A DNA stretch of 10,794 bases from Bacteroidales bacterium (GTDB taxonomy: Bacteria; Bacteroidota; Bacteroidia; Bacteroidales; UBA3824). How positions within the stretch are numbered: the first letter of the stretch is position 1; each line of letters opens with the position of its first letter. Both the position numbers and the translations under genes were made by a program. The stretch spans positions 1-10,794 of the forward strand of contig JAGCNK010000148.1 of NCBI GenBank assembly GCA_017645985.1, in the 5' to 3' direction. Shown here piece after piece: positions 1 to 6,602 of this stretch. The notes beneath the pieces were generated by a model, which was not told where the DNA came from, did no database searches, and was given only the letters and a program-made list of their open reading frames with translations.

Positions 1-342
1 CAGGAAAGAAGACAAAGAATAAAATACCGCATACGCAAGAAAGTGTCGGTAAGCGAGCAGCGTCCCCGCCTCTGCGTATTCAGAAGCAACAAGAACATCT
101 TTGTACAATTAATCGACGATGTTAAACACGTAACATTGTTCGCCACATCTTCAAGAGTAAAGGACATTTCCGACCAGAAAGTAACTAAGACCGAGCAGGC
201 CAAGTTAGTAGGAAAGGCCATCGCCGACAAGGCTAAGGCTGCTGGCTACAGCACAGTAGTATTCGACAGAAACGGTTACCTTTATCACGGCAGAGTACAG
301 GCTTTGGCCGAGGCTGCAAGAGAAGGTGGTTTAATATTCTAA
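1..342 (+). CDS. rplR: Large ribosomal subunit protein uL18 (5' partial)
   Basis: This is ribosomal protein L18, which binds 5S rRNA with L5 and helps anchor it in the central protuberance of the 50S subunit. The frame is open from base 1, so the first few codons lie outside the window; 113 residues are visible against about 114 usual in Bacteroidales. A GTG at 43 is in frame but is not the real start, because the upstream codons (QERRQRIKYRIRKK) match the basic N-terminal segment of L18. Visible family signatures are RPRLCVFRSNKNIFVQLIDD near the start and the C-terminal block VVFDRNGYLYHGRVQALAEAAREGG. The stop is six bases before the rpsE start, consistent with co-transcription in the spc operon. 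Confidence 0.96.
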   Translation, partial: QERRQRIKYRIRKKVSVSEQRPRLCVFRSNKNIFVQLIDDVKHVTLFATSSRVKDISDQKVTKTEQAKLVGKAIADKAKAAGYSTVVFDRNGYLYHGRVQALAEAAREGGLIF

Positions 343-348
343 GAAATT

Positions 349-864
349 ATGATAGCAGGAAATAAAAAAGTAAAAACAAGCGATTTGGAACTCAAGGACA
401 GACTTGTAACAATCAACCGCGTTACAAAAGTTACCAAAGGAGGTCGCACCTTCACATTCGCTGCCATTGTAGTAGTAGGCAACGAGAACGGAGTAGTAGG
501 CTACGGACTCGGAAAAGCCAACGAAGTTACCACCGCCATCGCCAAAGGTGTGGAAGACGCTAAGAAAAACCTGATCAAGGTTCCCGTCTACAAAGGTACA
601 ATCCCCCACGAGCAGATGGCCAAGTTCGGCGGAGCCGACGTATTGCTCAAACCCGCATCAAGCGGTACCGGCGTGAAAGCCGGCGGCGCTATGCGCGCAG
701 TGCTCGAAAGCGTTGGTATCACCGACGTGCTCGCCAAGTCAAAAGGCTCGTCAAACCCCCACAACCTCGTGAAGGCTACATTCAAGGCCCTCTCGCTCCT
801 GAGAGACGTGCACGCAGTGTCGCAGTTCAGAGGTGTAGACATCAACACAGTGTTTAACGGTTAA
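349..864 (+). CDS. rpsE: Small ribosomal subunit protein uS5
   Basis: Ribosomal protein S5 (171 aa) sits at the 30S body-head junction near the mRNA entry site and contributes to decoding fidelity. The N-terminal double-stranded RNA-binding domain is visible at about residues 15-80 (DRLVTINRVTKVTKGGRTF, then the GNENGVVGYGLGKANEV loop). The C-terminal domain (about 85-160) carries the glycine-rich LLKPASSGTGVKAGGAMR segment and a GITDVLAKSKGSSNPHNLVKATF block, all typical. The ATG at 349 directly follows rplR and is preceded by an A/T-rich stretch rather than a Shine-Dalgarno. Length and start agree with the family. Part of the spc operon between rplR and rpmD. Confidence 0.98.
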   Translation: MIAGNKKVKTSDLELKDRLVTINRVTKVTKGGRTFTFAAIVVVGNENGVVGYGLGKANEVTTAIAKGVEDAKKNLIKVPVYKGTIPHEQMAKFGGADVLLKPASSGTGVKAGGAMRAVLESVGITDVLAKSKGSSNPHNLVKATFKALSLLRDVHAVSQFRGVDINTVFNG

Positions 865-877
865 TTTTTAAGCAGAA

Positions 878-1060
878 ATGAAAAAGAAAGTAACCCAAAT
901 CCGTAGCAAAATCGGCTGGCCCAAAGACCAGAAAGCCACTCTCGCAGCCCTCGGACTCAGAAAGATCGGCGCTTCGGTAATAGTAGAAGACGTTCCCTCA
1001 ATCAACGGAATGATCGTCAAAGTTAGACACCTTGTAAAAGTAGAAGATATTAACGAATAA
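878..1060 (+). CDS. rpmD: Large ribosomal subunit protein uL30
   Basis: Ribosomal protein L30, 60 aa, a small 50S surface protein. The sequence shows the usual ferredoxin-like pattern: a first strand KKKVTQIRSKIGW, the helix PKDQKATLAALGLRKIG, and the C-terminal strand MIVKVRHLVKVEDI, which is the typical end of L30. It lies 13 bases after rpsE and 13 bases before rplO, in the canonical spc order S5-L30-L15. The start ATG at 878 is preceded by the A-rich leader ttaagcagaa. Length is normal for bacterial L30. Confidence 0.96.
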   Translation: MKKKVTQIRSKIGWPKDQKATLAALGLRKIGASVIVEDVPSINGMIVKVRHLVKVEDINE

Positions 1061-1073
1061 TTTAGTTACAGTT

Positions 1074-1520
1074 ATGGACTTGTCAAATTTAAAACCGGCA
1101 GAAGGTTCTACAAGCACCAAGAAGAGATTAGGCCGCGGCCAGGGCTCTGGCTGGGGCGGCACCTCTACAAGGGGCCACAAAGGAGCCAAAGCACGTTCCG
1201 GTTATTCGCATAAGCTCGGTTTCGAAGGCGGACAGATGCCCCTCGTTAGGCGCGTGCCCAAATTCGGTTTCAACAACATCAACAGAGTAGAATACAGAGT
1301 AATCAACCTTTCAGACTTGGAAGAACTCGCATCGAAACTCAACGTTTCCGATATCACCATCGACGTGCTCCGTCAGAACGGTCTCGCTTCTAAAAACGAC
1401 AAAGTGAAAATCCTCGGCAACGGCAAGCTCACCAAGAAGCTCAACGTAACAGCCAACGCGTTTTCAAAATCCGCAAAGGAAGCGATCGAATCACTGAGCG
1501 GCACTGCTAATACTTTGTAA
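1074..1520 (+). CDS. rplO: Large ribosomal subunit protein uL15
   Basis: Ribosomal protein L15, 148 aa, a late-assembly 50S protein with an extended N-terminal tail that penetrates the rRNA core. The glycine- and arginine-rich tail is visible at about residues 16-50 (KKRLGRGQGSGWGGTSTRGHKGAKARSG), followed by GFEGGQMPLVRRVPKFGF, which is diagnostic. The C-terminal globular domain contains NLSDLEELA and the VKILGNGKLTKKLNV block of the L15/L18e fold. The gene sits between rpmD and secY; secY begins only 11 bases after its stop, as is usual in the spc operon. Confidence 0.98.
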   Translation: MDLSNLKPAEGSTSTKKRLGRGQGSGWGGTSTRGHKGAKARSGYSHKLGFEGGQMPLVRRVPKFGFNNINRVEYRVINLSDLEELASKLNVSDITIDVLRQNGLASKNDKVKILGNGKLTKKLNVTANAFSKSAKEAIESLSGTANTL

Positions 1521-1531
1521 ATTTAACTCTA

Positions 1532-2869
1532 ATGAAAAACTTTATCCAGACACTAAAAAACATTTGGAAGATAGACGACCTCCGCAACAGGATAATCGCC
1601 ACACTCGGGTTCGTACTCGTATACCGCGTAGGAGCGCACATCGTGCTCCCCGGTATCGACCCCACCCAGCTCAGCGCCCTGTCCAAGCAGACCGACGAAG
1701 GCATCATGTCTATTCTCAATATGTTTTCGGGTGGCGCATTTGCCAACGCCTCAATCTTCGCACTCGGTATCATGCCCTACATCACGGCATCAATTATTGT
1801 GCAGCTTTTAGGAATGGCAATACCCTATTTCCAGAGGCTTCAGCGCGAAGGCGAAAGCGGACACCGCAAGATCAACAGAATCACTCGCTACCTCACAGTG
1901 GCCGTGCTGCTGATTCAGGCGCCCAGCTATGTAGCCAACCTGAGGTTCCAACTGCCTTCATCGGCGTTCCTCACCGACGGCTTCTGGGGATTCAACGTAC
2001 CGTCATACATCATCCTGACGGCCGGCACGATGTTTATCATGTGGTTAGGCGAACGTATAACTGATAAAGGAATAGGAAACGGAATATCGCTCCTCATCAT
2101 GATCGGTATTATCGCGAGGTTCCCCTTCGCAGTAGGCGCAGAGTTTGTGTCATGCGTGGAGGAGGTAGCAGGTGGCGGACTCATCGTCTTCATCGTGGAA
2201 CTCGTGATGCTCTTCCTGGTGTTCGTGGTTTCCATCTTGCTCGTGCAGGGAGTGCGCAAAATTCCCGTACAGTACGCAAAGAGGATCGTGGGCAACAAAC
2301 AGTACGGCGGCGTAAGGCAGTATCTGCCCCTCAAGGTAAACGCAGCCGGCGTAATGCCTATCATCTTCGCACAGGCCCTCATGTTCATCCCGCTGATGTT
2401 CACACGTTTCAACTCTGAGACCACACAGGGCATCGCGGCAGCATTTGCTGACTTCACAGGCTTCTGGTACAACTTTACCTACGCCCTGCTGATCATCGTG
2501 TTCACCTACTTCTACACGGCGATCACATTCAGCCCCCAGCAGATGGCCGACGACATGAAGAAGAAAGGCGGCTTCATCCCCGGCGTAAAACCCGGCAAGG
2601 CCACCGTTGACAAACTCGACGAGATTATGTCGAGGATAACCCTCCCCGGAGCTATCTTCCTCGCCATAATCGGTATACTTCCCGTATTCGCCATCACTTG
2701 CGGCGTCAACAACCAGTTCGCACAGTTCTACGGTGGAACATCGCTGTTGATTCTCGTAGGTGTTATACTTGACACTTTGATGCAGATCGAAAGCCACCTG
2801 CTCATGCGCCACTACGACGGACTGATGAAGTCAGGACGTATCAAGGGACGCGCAGGCTCCGGAATGTAG
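1532..2869 (+). CDS. secY: Preprotein translocase channel subunit SecY
   Basis: SecY (445 aa) is the pore subunit of the SecYEG translocon in the inner membrane and exports or inserts proteins with SecA, the ribosome and YidC. The expected ten hydrophobic segments are present. Visible landmarks are TM1 with VYRVGAHIVLPGID at 30-43, the plug and TM2 region SGGAFANASIFALGIMPYITASI at 66-88, the conserved LGERITDKGIGNGISLLI at 172-189, the cytoplasmic loop VRKIPVQYAKR at 241-251, and the loop GGFIPGVKPGKAT at 346-358, which belongs to the SecA/ribosome-docking face. The C-terminus is basic (GRIKGRAGSGM). It is the last gene before an intrinsic terminator, so it appears to close this transcription unit. 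A map gene, which usually follows secY in Bacteroidales, is absent. Confidence 0.98.
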   Translation: MKNFIQTLKNIWKIDDLRNRIIATLGFVLVYRVGAHIVLPGIDPTQLSALSKQTDEGIMSILNMFSGGAFANASIFALGIMPYITASIIVQLLGMAIPYFQRLQREGESGHRKINRITRYLTVAVLLIQAPSYVANLRFQLPSSAFLTDGFWGFNVPSYIILTAGTMFIMWLGERITDKGIGNGISLLIMIGIIARFPFAVGAEFVSCVEEVAGGGLIVFIVELVMLFLVFVVSILLVQGVRKIPVQYAKRIVGNKQYGGVRQYLPLKVNAAGVMPIIFAQALMFIPLMFTRFNSETTQGIAAAFADFTGFWYNFTYALLIIVFTYFYTAITFSPQQMADDMKKKGGFIPGVKPGKATVDKLDEIMSRITLPGAIFLAIIGILPVFAITCGVNNQFAQFYGGTSLLILVGVILDTLMQIESHLLMRHYDGLMKSGRIKGRAGSGM

Positions 2870-2888
2870 ATCTTGAAATATTTGGAAC

Positions 2889-2925
2889 CTTCGGCATTAA
2901 GAAATTAATGCCGGAGATTTTTTTT
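2889..2925 (+). terminator. Rho-independent terminator after secY
   Basis: A 9-bp perfect stem, cggcattaa (2892-2900) with ttaatgccg (2905-2913), closes on a gaaa tetraloop. Three more outer pairs, one of them a wobble, extend it to 12 bp. Eight T residues (2918-2925) follow almost directly. This is a strong intrinsic terminator starting about 20 bases after the secY stop, so it should separate the spc genes from infA onwards, at least partly. Confidence 0.9.
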
Positions 2926-2978
2926 AAAAAAAAAGTTCTGAAAAAATAAAAAAAGCATCGAATATCTAAAAGTTTTTT

Positions 2979-2986
2979 TATTTTTG
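2979..2986 (+). promoter_or_regulatory. Bacteroidota-type promoter (-7 box) for infA-rpmJ
   Basis: TATTTTTG matches the Bacteroidota primary-sigma -7 consensus TAnnTTTG exactly. It lies 67 bases before the infA ATG and downstream of the secY terminator, where a new promoter is needed. I do not see a TTTG -33 box at the expected 19-21 base spacing; instead A-tracts (2926-2954) lie upstream and may act like an UP element. The predicted leader of about 60 nt begins with a small hairpin, gcgaa/ttcgc (2991-2995 with 3000-3004). Confidence 0.65.
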
Positions 2987-3053
2987 CACCGCGAAATTTT
3001 TCGCAAAGCGCAAAGTACTAAGACTGAATGCCAAATCAACAAAAATAACAAAG

Positions 3054-3272
3054 ATGCCGAAAGAAACAGCGATAGAAAAAGACGGAATAATAAAGGAGGC
3101 CCTATCAAACGCGATGTTCCGAGTTGAGCTCGAGAACGGCCATACCATAATAGCCCATATCTCTGGCAAGATGCGACAGCACTATAGAAAGATACTGCCG
3201 GGCGACCGAGTAAAGGTTGAAATGTCTCCTTATGATCTGTCAAAGGGACGAATTTCTTTCAGATATAAATAA
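3054..3272 (+). CDS. infA: Translation initiation factor IF-1
   Basis: IF-1 (72 aa) is a single OB-fold protein that binds the 30S A site and works with IF-2 and IF-3 in initiation. The whole protein is the S1/OB domain: KDGIIKEALSNAMFRVELENGHTI, AHISGKMRQHYRKILPGDRVKVEMSPYDLSKGRISFRYK, all highly conserved IF-1 features, and the length is standard. The ATG at 3054 is preceded by an A-rich leader. It has its own promoter upstream and is followed 11 bases later by rpmJ. In most Bacteroidales map lies immediately upstream; here there is only the terminator-promoter interval. Confidence 0.98.
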   Translation: MPKETAIEKDGIIKEALSNAMFRVELENGHTIIAHISGKMRQHYRKILPGDRVKVEMSPYDLSKGRISFRYK

Positions 3273-3283
3273 AACTAACGAAA

Positions 3284-3400
3284 ATGAAAGTAAGAACATC
3301 TGTTAAAAAAAGATCGGCCGACTGCAAAGTCGTAAGAAGAAAAGGAAGAGTTTACATTATCTGTAAATCTAATCCCAAATTTAAACAACGTCAAGGTTAA
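3284..3400 (+). CDS. rpmJ: Large ribosomal subunit protein bL36
   Basis: Ribosomal protein L36, 38 aa, the smallest 50S protein. The translation begins MKVRTSVKKRSADCKVVRRKGR and ends PKFKQRQG, the standard L36 frame. In zinc-binding L36 the four ligands are Cys11, Cys14, Cys27 and His33. Here positions 14 and 27 are Cys, but 11 is Ser and 33 is Lys, so the classical zinc site is half lost and probably does not bind zinc. The gene lies 11 bases after infA and about 88 bases before rpsM, with a promoter in that gap. Confidence 0.97.
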   Translation: MKVRTSVKKRSADCKVVRRKGRVYIICKSNPKFKQRQG

Positions 3401-3416
3401 AAAAAATCCCGTGTTT

Positions 3417-3448
3417 TTTGGAAGTATAAAAATTATCAGTTAATTTTG
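3417..3448 (+). promoter_or_regulatory. Strong Bacteroidota promoter upstream of rpsM
   Basis: TTTG (3417-3420), exactly 20 bases, then TAATTTTG (3441-3448): this matches the full Bacteroidota consensus TTTG-N19-21-TAnnTTTG. Transcription should start near 3455, giving a leader of about 34 nt before the rpsM ATG at 3489. A 4-bp hairpin tccg-aaaaa-cgga (3452-3464) overlaps the predicted start. The promoter would let the rpsM-rpsK-rpsD-rpoA-rplQ set be transcribed separately from infA-rpmJ. Confidence 0.8.
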
Positions 3449-3488
3449 CGCTCCGAAAAACGGACATAATTAAGTAAATTATAAAATA

Positions 3489-3866
3489 ATGGCAAGAATA
3501 GTTGGTGTAGACTTACCCAAAAACAAACGCGGCGAGATAGGCCTCACCTATATCTACGGTATAGGCAGAAGCAGAGCGGCCAAGATTCTCGAAGAAGCAG
3601 GCATTGACAAGAGCGTCAAAGTACAGGATTGGAACGACGACCAGGTAGCGAAAATCCGCCAGATTATCAACGACAACTTCAAAGTTGAAGGCGAGCTCCG
3701 TTCAGAAATCCAGATGAACATCAAACGTCTGATGGACATCGGTTGCTACCGTGGCATCCGTCACCGTCTCGGACTTCCCGTACGTGGACAGAAGACCAAA
3801 AACAACGCCCGTACCCGCAAAGGTAAGAAAAAGACAATAGCTAACAAGAAGAAAGCTACTAAATAA
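3489..3866 (+). CDS. rpsM: Small ribosomal subunit protein uS13
   Basis: Ribosomal protein S13, 125 aa, located in the 30S head, where it contacts the P-site tRNA and forms an intersubunit bridge. The N-terminal helix-two-turn-helix domain is visible (MARIVGVDLPKNKRGEIGLTYIYGIGRSRAAKILEEAGID), followed by the conserved C-terminal tail IGCYRGIRHRLGLPVRGQKTKNNARTRKG and a Lys-rich end. It is the first gene behind the consensus promoter at 3417-3448. The ATG follows ataaaata; there is no Shine-Dalgarno, as is common in this phylum. Confidence 0.98.
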   Translation: MARIVGVDLPKNKRGEIGLTYIYGIGRSRAAKILEEAGIDKSVKVQDWNDDQVAKIRQIINDNFKVEGELRSEIQMNIKRLMDIGCYRGIRHRLGLPVRGQKTKNNARTRKGKKKTIANKKKATK

Positions 3867-3877
3867 CGATTAGCAAA

Positions 3878-4267
3878 ATGGCAAACAAAAGTAAAGTAAC
3901 GAGAAAGAGAGTTGTTAAAGTAGACGCTGTAGGCCAAGGCCACATCCACTCGTCGTTCAACAACATTATAATCTCTTTGACCAACGCTTCGGGGGAAGTT
4001 ATCTCTTGGGCATCAGCCGGAAAAATGGGTTTCAAAGGCTCTAAGAAAAACACACCCTATGCAGCGCAGCAGGCAGCTAACGAATGTGCTAGCACTGCCT
4101 ACAGTTTAGGACTTCGCAAAGTAAAAGTATACGTGAAAGGACCAGGCAACGGCCGCGAAGCCGCTATCAGAGCGATCCACTCATCCGGCGTGGAAGTAAC
4201 AGAAATTATCGACGTAACACCGCTGCCCCACAACGGATGCCGTCCTGCAAAAAGAAGAAGAGTATAA
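3878..4267 (+). CDS. rpsK: Small ribosomal subunit protein uS11
   Basis: Ribosomal protein S11, 129 aa, forms the 30S platform with S6/S18/S7 and helps shape the mRNA exit region. Diagnostic blocks: GQGHIHSSFNNIIISLTNASGEVISWASAGKMGFKGSKKNTPYAAQQAA, then VKGPGNGREAAIRAI and the C-terminal ITDVTPLPHNGCRPAKRRRV-type ending (here IIDVTPLPHNGCRPAKRRRV). It lies 11 bases after rpsM and 22 before rpsD, in the usual alpha-operon order. Confidence 0.98.
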   Translation: MANKSKVTRKRVVKVDAVGQGHIHSSFNNIIISLTNASGEVISWASAGKMGFKGSKKNTPYAAQQAANECASTAYSLGLRKVKVYVKGPGNGREAAIRAIHSSGVEVTEIIDVTPLPHNGCRPAKRRRV

Positions 4268-4289
4268 CGATTTTTTAAAGCATTAAGAA

Positions 4290-4898
4290 ATGGCACGATA
4301 TACAGGCCCTAAATCAAAAATCGCCAGAAAATTCGGCGAGCCAATCTACGGCACAGACAAATACTTAGATAAAAAGAACTACCCCCCGGGACAGCACGGT
4401 ATCGACAAGAAACGCGCTAAGACCTCGGAATACGGCACTCAGCTCAAAGAAAAGCAGAAAGCCAAATACACCTACGGACTTTTGGAACGTCAGTTCTCTA
4501 ACCTCTTCTCAAAAGCTCAGAAAAGCAAGGGTGTAACTGGTGAGGTGCTTATCCAGTTGCTCGAAAGCCGTCTCGACAATGTTGTATACCGTTTGGGCAT
4601 CGCTCCCACTCGTCCTGCAGCACGTCAGCTCGTTAGCCACAGACACATCGTTGTCAACGGCAAGGTATTGGGCATTCCTTCATACCACGTGAAAGTGGGC
4701 GACATCATCGGAGTAAGAGAGAGATCGAAAGCCCTCGAGGTTATCACAAACTCGCTCCAGGGTGCCAACAGATCTCGCTTCAGCTGGCTCGAATGGGACA
4801 ACGCTTCTTTGTCAGGCAAGTTCATGAGCGTTCCTGCTAGAGAGGACATTCCTGAAAACATTAAAGAGCAGCTTATAGTCGAACTTTATTCTAAATAA
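4290..4898 (+). CDS. rpsD: Small ribosomal subunit protein uS4
   Basis: Ribosomal protein S4, 202 aa, a primary 16S-binding assembly protein and, in several bacteria, the translational repressor of its own operon. The N-terminal domain (MARYTGPKSKIARKFGEPIYG, then KKNYPPGQHG) lacks the zinc-ligand cysteines found in some S4 paralogues, so this is the zinc-free form. The S4 RNA-binding domain is at about residues 90-155 (LLESRLDNVVYRLGIAPTRPAARQLVSHRHIVVNGK). The tail WLEWDNASLSGKFMSVPAREDIPENIKEQLIVELYSK is normal. It sits between rpsK and rpoA. Confidence 0.98.
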   Translation: MARYTGPKSKIARKFGEPIYGTDKYLDKKNYPPGQHGIDKKRAKTSEYGTQLKEKQKAKYTYGLLERQFSNLFSKAQKSKGVTGEVLIQLLESRLDNVVYRLGIAPTRPAARQLVSHRHIVVNGKVLGIPSYHVKVGDIIGVRERSKALEVITNSLQGANRSRFSWLEWDNASLSGKFMSVPAREDIPENIKEQLIVELYSK

Positions 4899-4904
4899 TA
4901 TTAT

Positions 4905-4935
4905 ATATACGGTGCGCTTTACGGCGTATCGTATA
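4905..4935 (+). promoter_or_regulatory. Inverted repeat in the rpsD-rpoA gap (possible leader structure)
   Basis: The 67-base gap between rpsD and rpoA contains an approximately 7-bp inverted repeat, atatacg and cgtatat, separated by about 18 bases, with an internal cgc/gcg pair. It could form a weak RNA stem-loop ahead of rpoA, but has no T-tract and is not a terminator. A regulatory role, for example setting the RpoA:ribosomal-protein ratio, is only a guess. Position ends are approximate. Confidence 0.25.
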
Positions 4936-4965
4936 TTTTTACCGGAAATAATAAAATACATTCAA

Positions 4966-5958
4966 ATGGCAATATTAGCTTTTCAAAAGCCCGACAAAGT
5001 TATTATGTTAGAAGCCGACGAAACTTACGGTAAGTTTGAGTTCCGTCCTCTTGAACCCGGTTTCGGCATTACTATCGGTAATGCATTAAGGAGAATTCTA
5101 CTGTCTTCTTTGGAAGGTTTTGCTATAACATCTATTCGCATCGAAGGAGTAGAACACGAATTTTCTACTATTCCCGGCGTTATCGAGGACCTTACTGAAA
5201 TGATCCTCAACATAAAGAAAATCCGTTTCAAACAGTTAGTCGACGGTCAGGATTTTGAAAAGGCCACTATTACTGTCAGCGGAAACGAACAGTTCAAAGC
5301 GGGCGACATGGAGAAGTTCCTCACAAGCTTCAAGGTGCTGAATCCGCAGCAGATCATCTGCAACCTCGAACCGTCGGTAAAACTCCAGATGGAAATCACC
5401 ATCAACAAGGGCCGCGGATACGTTCCCGCCGACGAGAACAAAATCGCCGACAGCGAAATCGGTATAATTGCTGTTGATTCTATTTATACTCCTATCAGGA
5501 ACGTAAAATACTACACCGAGAACTACCGCGTAGAGCAGAAGACCGACTACGAGAAGCTCGTTATCGAACTGCAGACCGACGGATCTATCCACCCCAAAGA
5601 GGCTCTCAAAGAGGCCGCTAAGATCCTCATCTACCACTTTATGTTGTTCTCTGACGAGAAGATCACTCTCGATTCTAACGAAAGCTTCGAAAACGAGGAG
5701 TTCGACGAGGAAGTACTCCACATGCGTCAGCTCTTGAAGACAAAGCTCGTGGACCTCGACCTTTCGGTTCGCGCCCTCAACTGCTTGAAGGCTGCCGACG
5801 TAGAGACTCTCGCAGAACTCGTAGTATTCAACAAGAACGACTTGTTAAAGTTCCGCAACTTCGGTAAAAAATCTCTCACCGAACTTGACGACCTGTTGGA
5901 AAACATGAACCTCAGTTTCGGTATGGATATTTCTAAGTACAAACTTGATAAAGATTAA
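4966..5958 (+). CDS. rpoA: RNA polymerase alpha subunit
   Basis: RpoA (330 aa from ATG 4966) dimerises to nucleate RNA polymerase assembly and contacts UP elements and activators through its C-terminal domain. The N-terminal domain (about 1-235) shows the conserved PLEPGFGITIGNALRRILLSSLEG block at 28-51. The C-terminal helix-hairpin-helix domain (about 255-325) carries LSVRALNCLKAADVETLAELV at 266-286, in which Arg269 matches the DNA-contacting Arg265 of E. coli, and GKKSLTELDDLLENMNLSFGM near the end. An in-frame GTG at 4912 would add 18 residues, but these are not RpoA-like, while MAILAFQKPDKV at 4966 is the usual Bacteroidales N-terminus and gives the usual length. Acidic linker ESFENEEFDEE at 239-249. 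Confidence 0.97.
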   Translation: MAILAFQKPDKVIMLEADETYGKFEFRPLEPGFGITIGNALRRILLSSLEGFAITSIRIEGVEHEFSTIPGVIEDLTEMILNIKKIRFKQLVDGQDFEKATITVSGNEQFKAGDMEKFLTSFKVLNPQQIICNLEPSVKLQMEITINKGRGYVPADENKIADSEIGIIAVDSIYTPIRNVKYYTENYRVEQKTDYEKLVIELQTDGSIHPKEALKEAAKILIYHFMLFSDEKITLDSNESFENEEFDEEVLHMRQLLKTKLVDLDLSVRALNCLKAADVETLAELVVFNKNDLLKFRNFGKKSLTELDDLLENMNLSFGMDISKYKLDKD

Positions 5959-5993
5959 TCCAAGAGCAGTGATGCTCAGTAATTTATAAAACA

Positions 5994-6539
5994 ATGAGAC
6001 ATAGAGACAAAATCAATCATTTAGGTAGGAAGTATGGCCACAGAAAATCTATGCTTTCGAATATGGCCGCTTCGTTGATCAAAAACCACAGCATCAACAC
6101 TACTCTTGCCAAGGCCAAAGAATTGCGTACTTTCGTTGAGCCTATCATTACTGCCTCCAAGGATAATGTAAAATTCTCTGAGGACAAAGCCGGCAGCGAC
6201 GAGAAACTCAAAGAGTACTACAAAATCAAGAGAAGAAACGCCAACCGTTACTGCTTTGCCTTGTTGAGAGACAAACAGGCTGTTAAACACCTCGTTGACG
6301 AGGTTGTTCCCAAGGTTGCAGAACGCAACGGCGGTTATACAAGAATCCTCAAAACCGTTAACCGTCTCGGCGACAACGCTAAGATGTGCTATATGGAACT
6401 TGTAGACTTCAACCCCAACTACAGCAACGCTAAGAACACTCCCAAACCCGCTGCTACAAAGACTACACGTCGTTCGCGCAAAAAAAGCAAACCCGCAGCA
6501 GAAGGTGGTGAGGCAGCAGCAGAACCCAAAGCAGAATAG
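5994..6539 (+). CDS. rplQ: Large ribosomal subunit protein bL17
   Basis: Ribosomal protein L17, 181 aa, near the peptide exit tunnel of the 50S subunit. The conserved N-terminus (MRHRDKINHLGRKYGHRKSMLSNMAASLIKNHSINTTLAKAKELRTFVEPIITASKD) and the GGYTRILKTVNRLGDNAKMCYMELVDF block identify it. Two things make it longer than usual. About 20 extra charged residues (roughly 60-82, with EDKAGSDEKLKEYYK) sit between these blocks, where E. coli and Bacteroides L17 as I remember them are shorter. The C-terminus has a low-complexity Lys/Ala/Glu tail (about 145-181), common in Bacteroidota. Last gene of the cluster, followed by a strong terminator. Confidence 0.97.
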   Translation: MRHRDKINHLGRKYGHRKSMLSNMAASLIKNHSINTTLAKAKELRTFVEPIITASKDNVKFSEDKAGSDEKLKEYYKIKRRNANRYCFALLRDKQAVKHLVDEVVPKVAERNGGYTRILKTVNRLGDNAKMCYMELVDFNPNYSNAKNTPKPAATKTTRRSRKKSKPAAEGGEAAAEPKAE

Positions 6540-6564
6540 TATTCAGCTAAAAACTCGTATAATT

Positions 6565-6594
6565 AAAGCCGGATTTTTTAATCCGGCTTTTTTT
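6565..6594 (+). terminator. Rho-independent terminator after rplQ
   Basis: A perfect 11-bp stem, aaagccggatt (6565-6575) with aatccggcttt (6580-6590), closes on a tttt loop and runs into a T-tract (6588-6594). It starts 25 bases after the rplQ stop and ends the ribosomal-protein cluster. On the opposite strand the hairpin is not followed by a T-run, so it is at best a weak terminator for the convergent gene. Confidence 0.95.
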
Positions 6595-6602
6595 GTGCTT
6601 TT

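Noticed and set aside
2905..3243. Antisense open frames over the secY-infA gap, considered as a map remnant or small gene
   Set aside because: They overlap the infA gene antisense, are Phe/Leu/Ser-rich from A-tract reading, and show no aminopeptidase motifs.
3396..3420. Possible terminator after rpmJ (A-run, cccgtg, T-run)
   Set aside because: Only A-T pairs with a poorly defined loop; too weak to call, and the T-run is better explained as part of the rpsM promoter.
4912..4965. GTG start for rpoA adding 18 residues
   Set aside because: The added residues do not resemble RpoA, and the ATG at 4966 gives the usual 330-aa protein.
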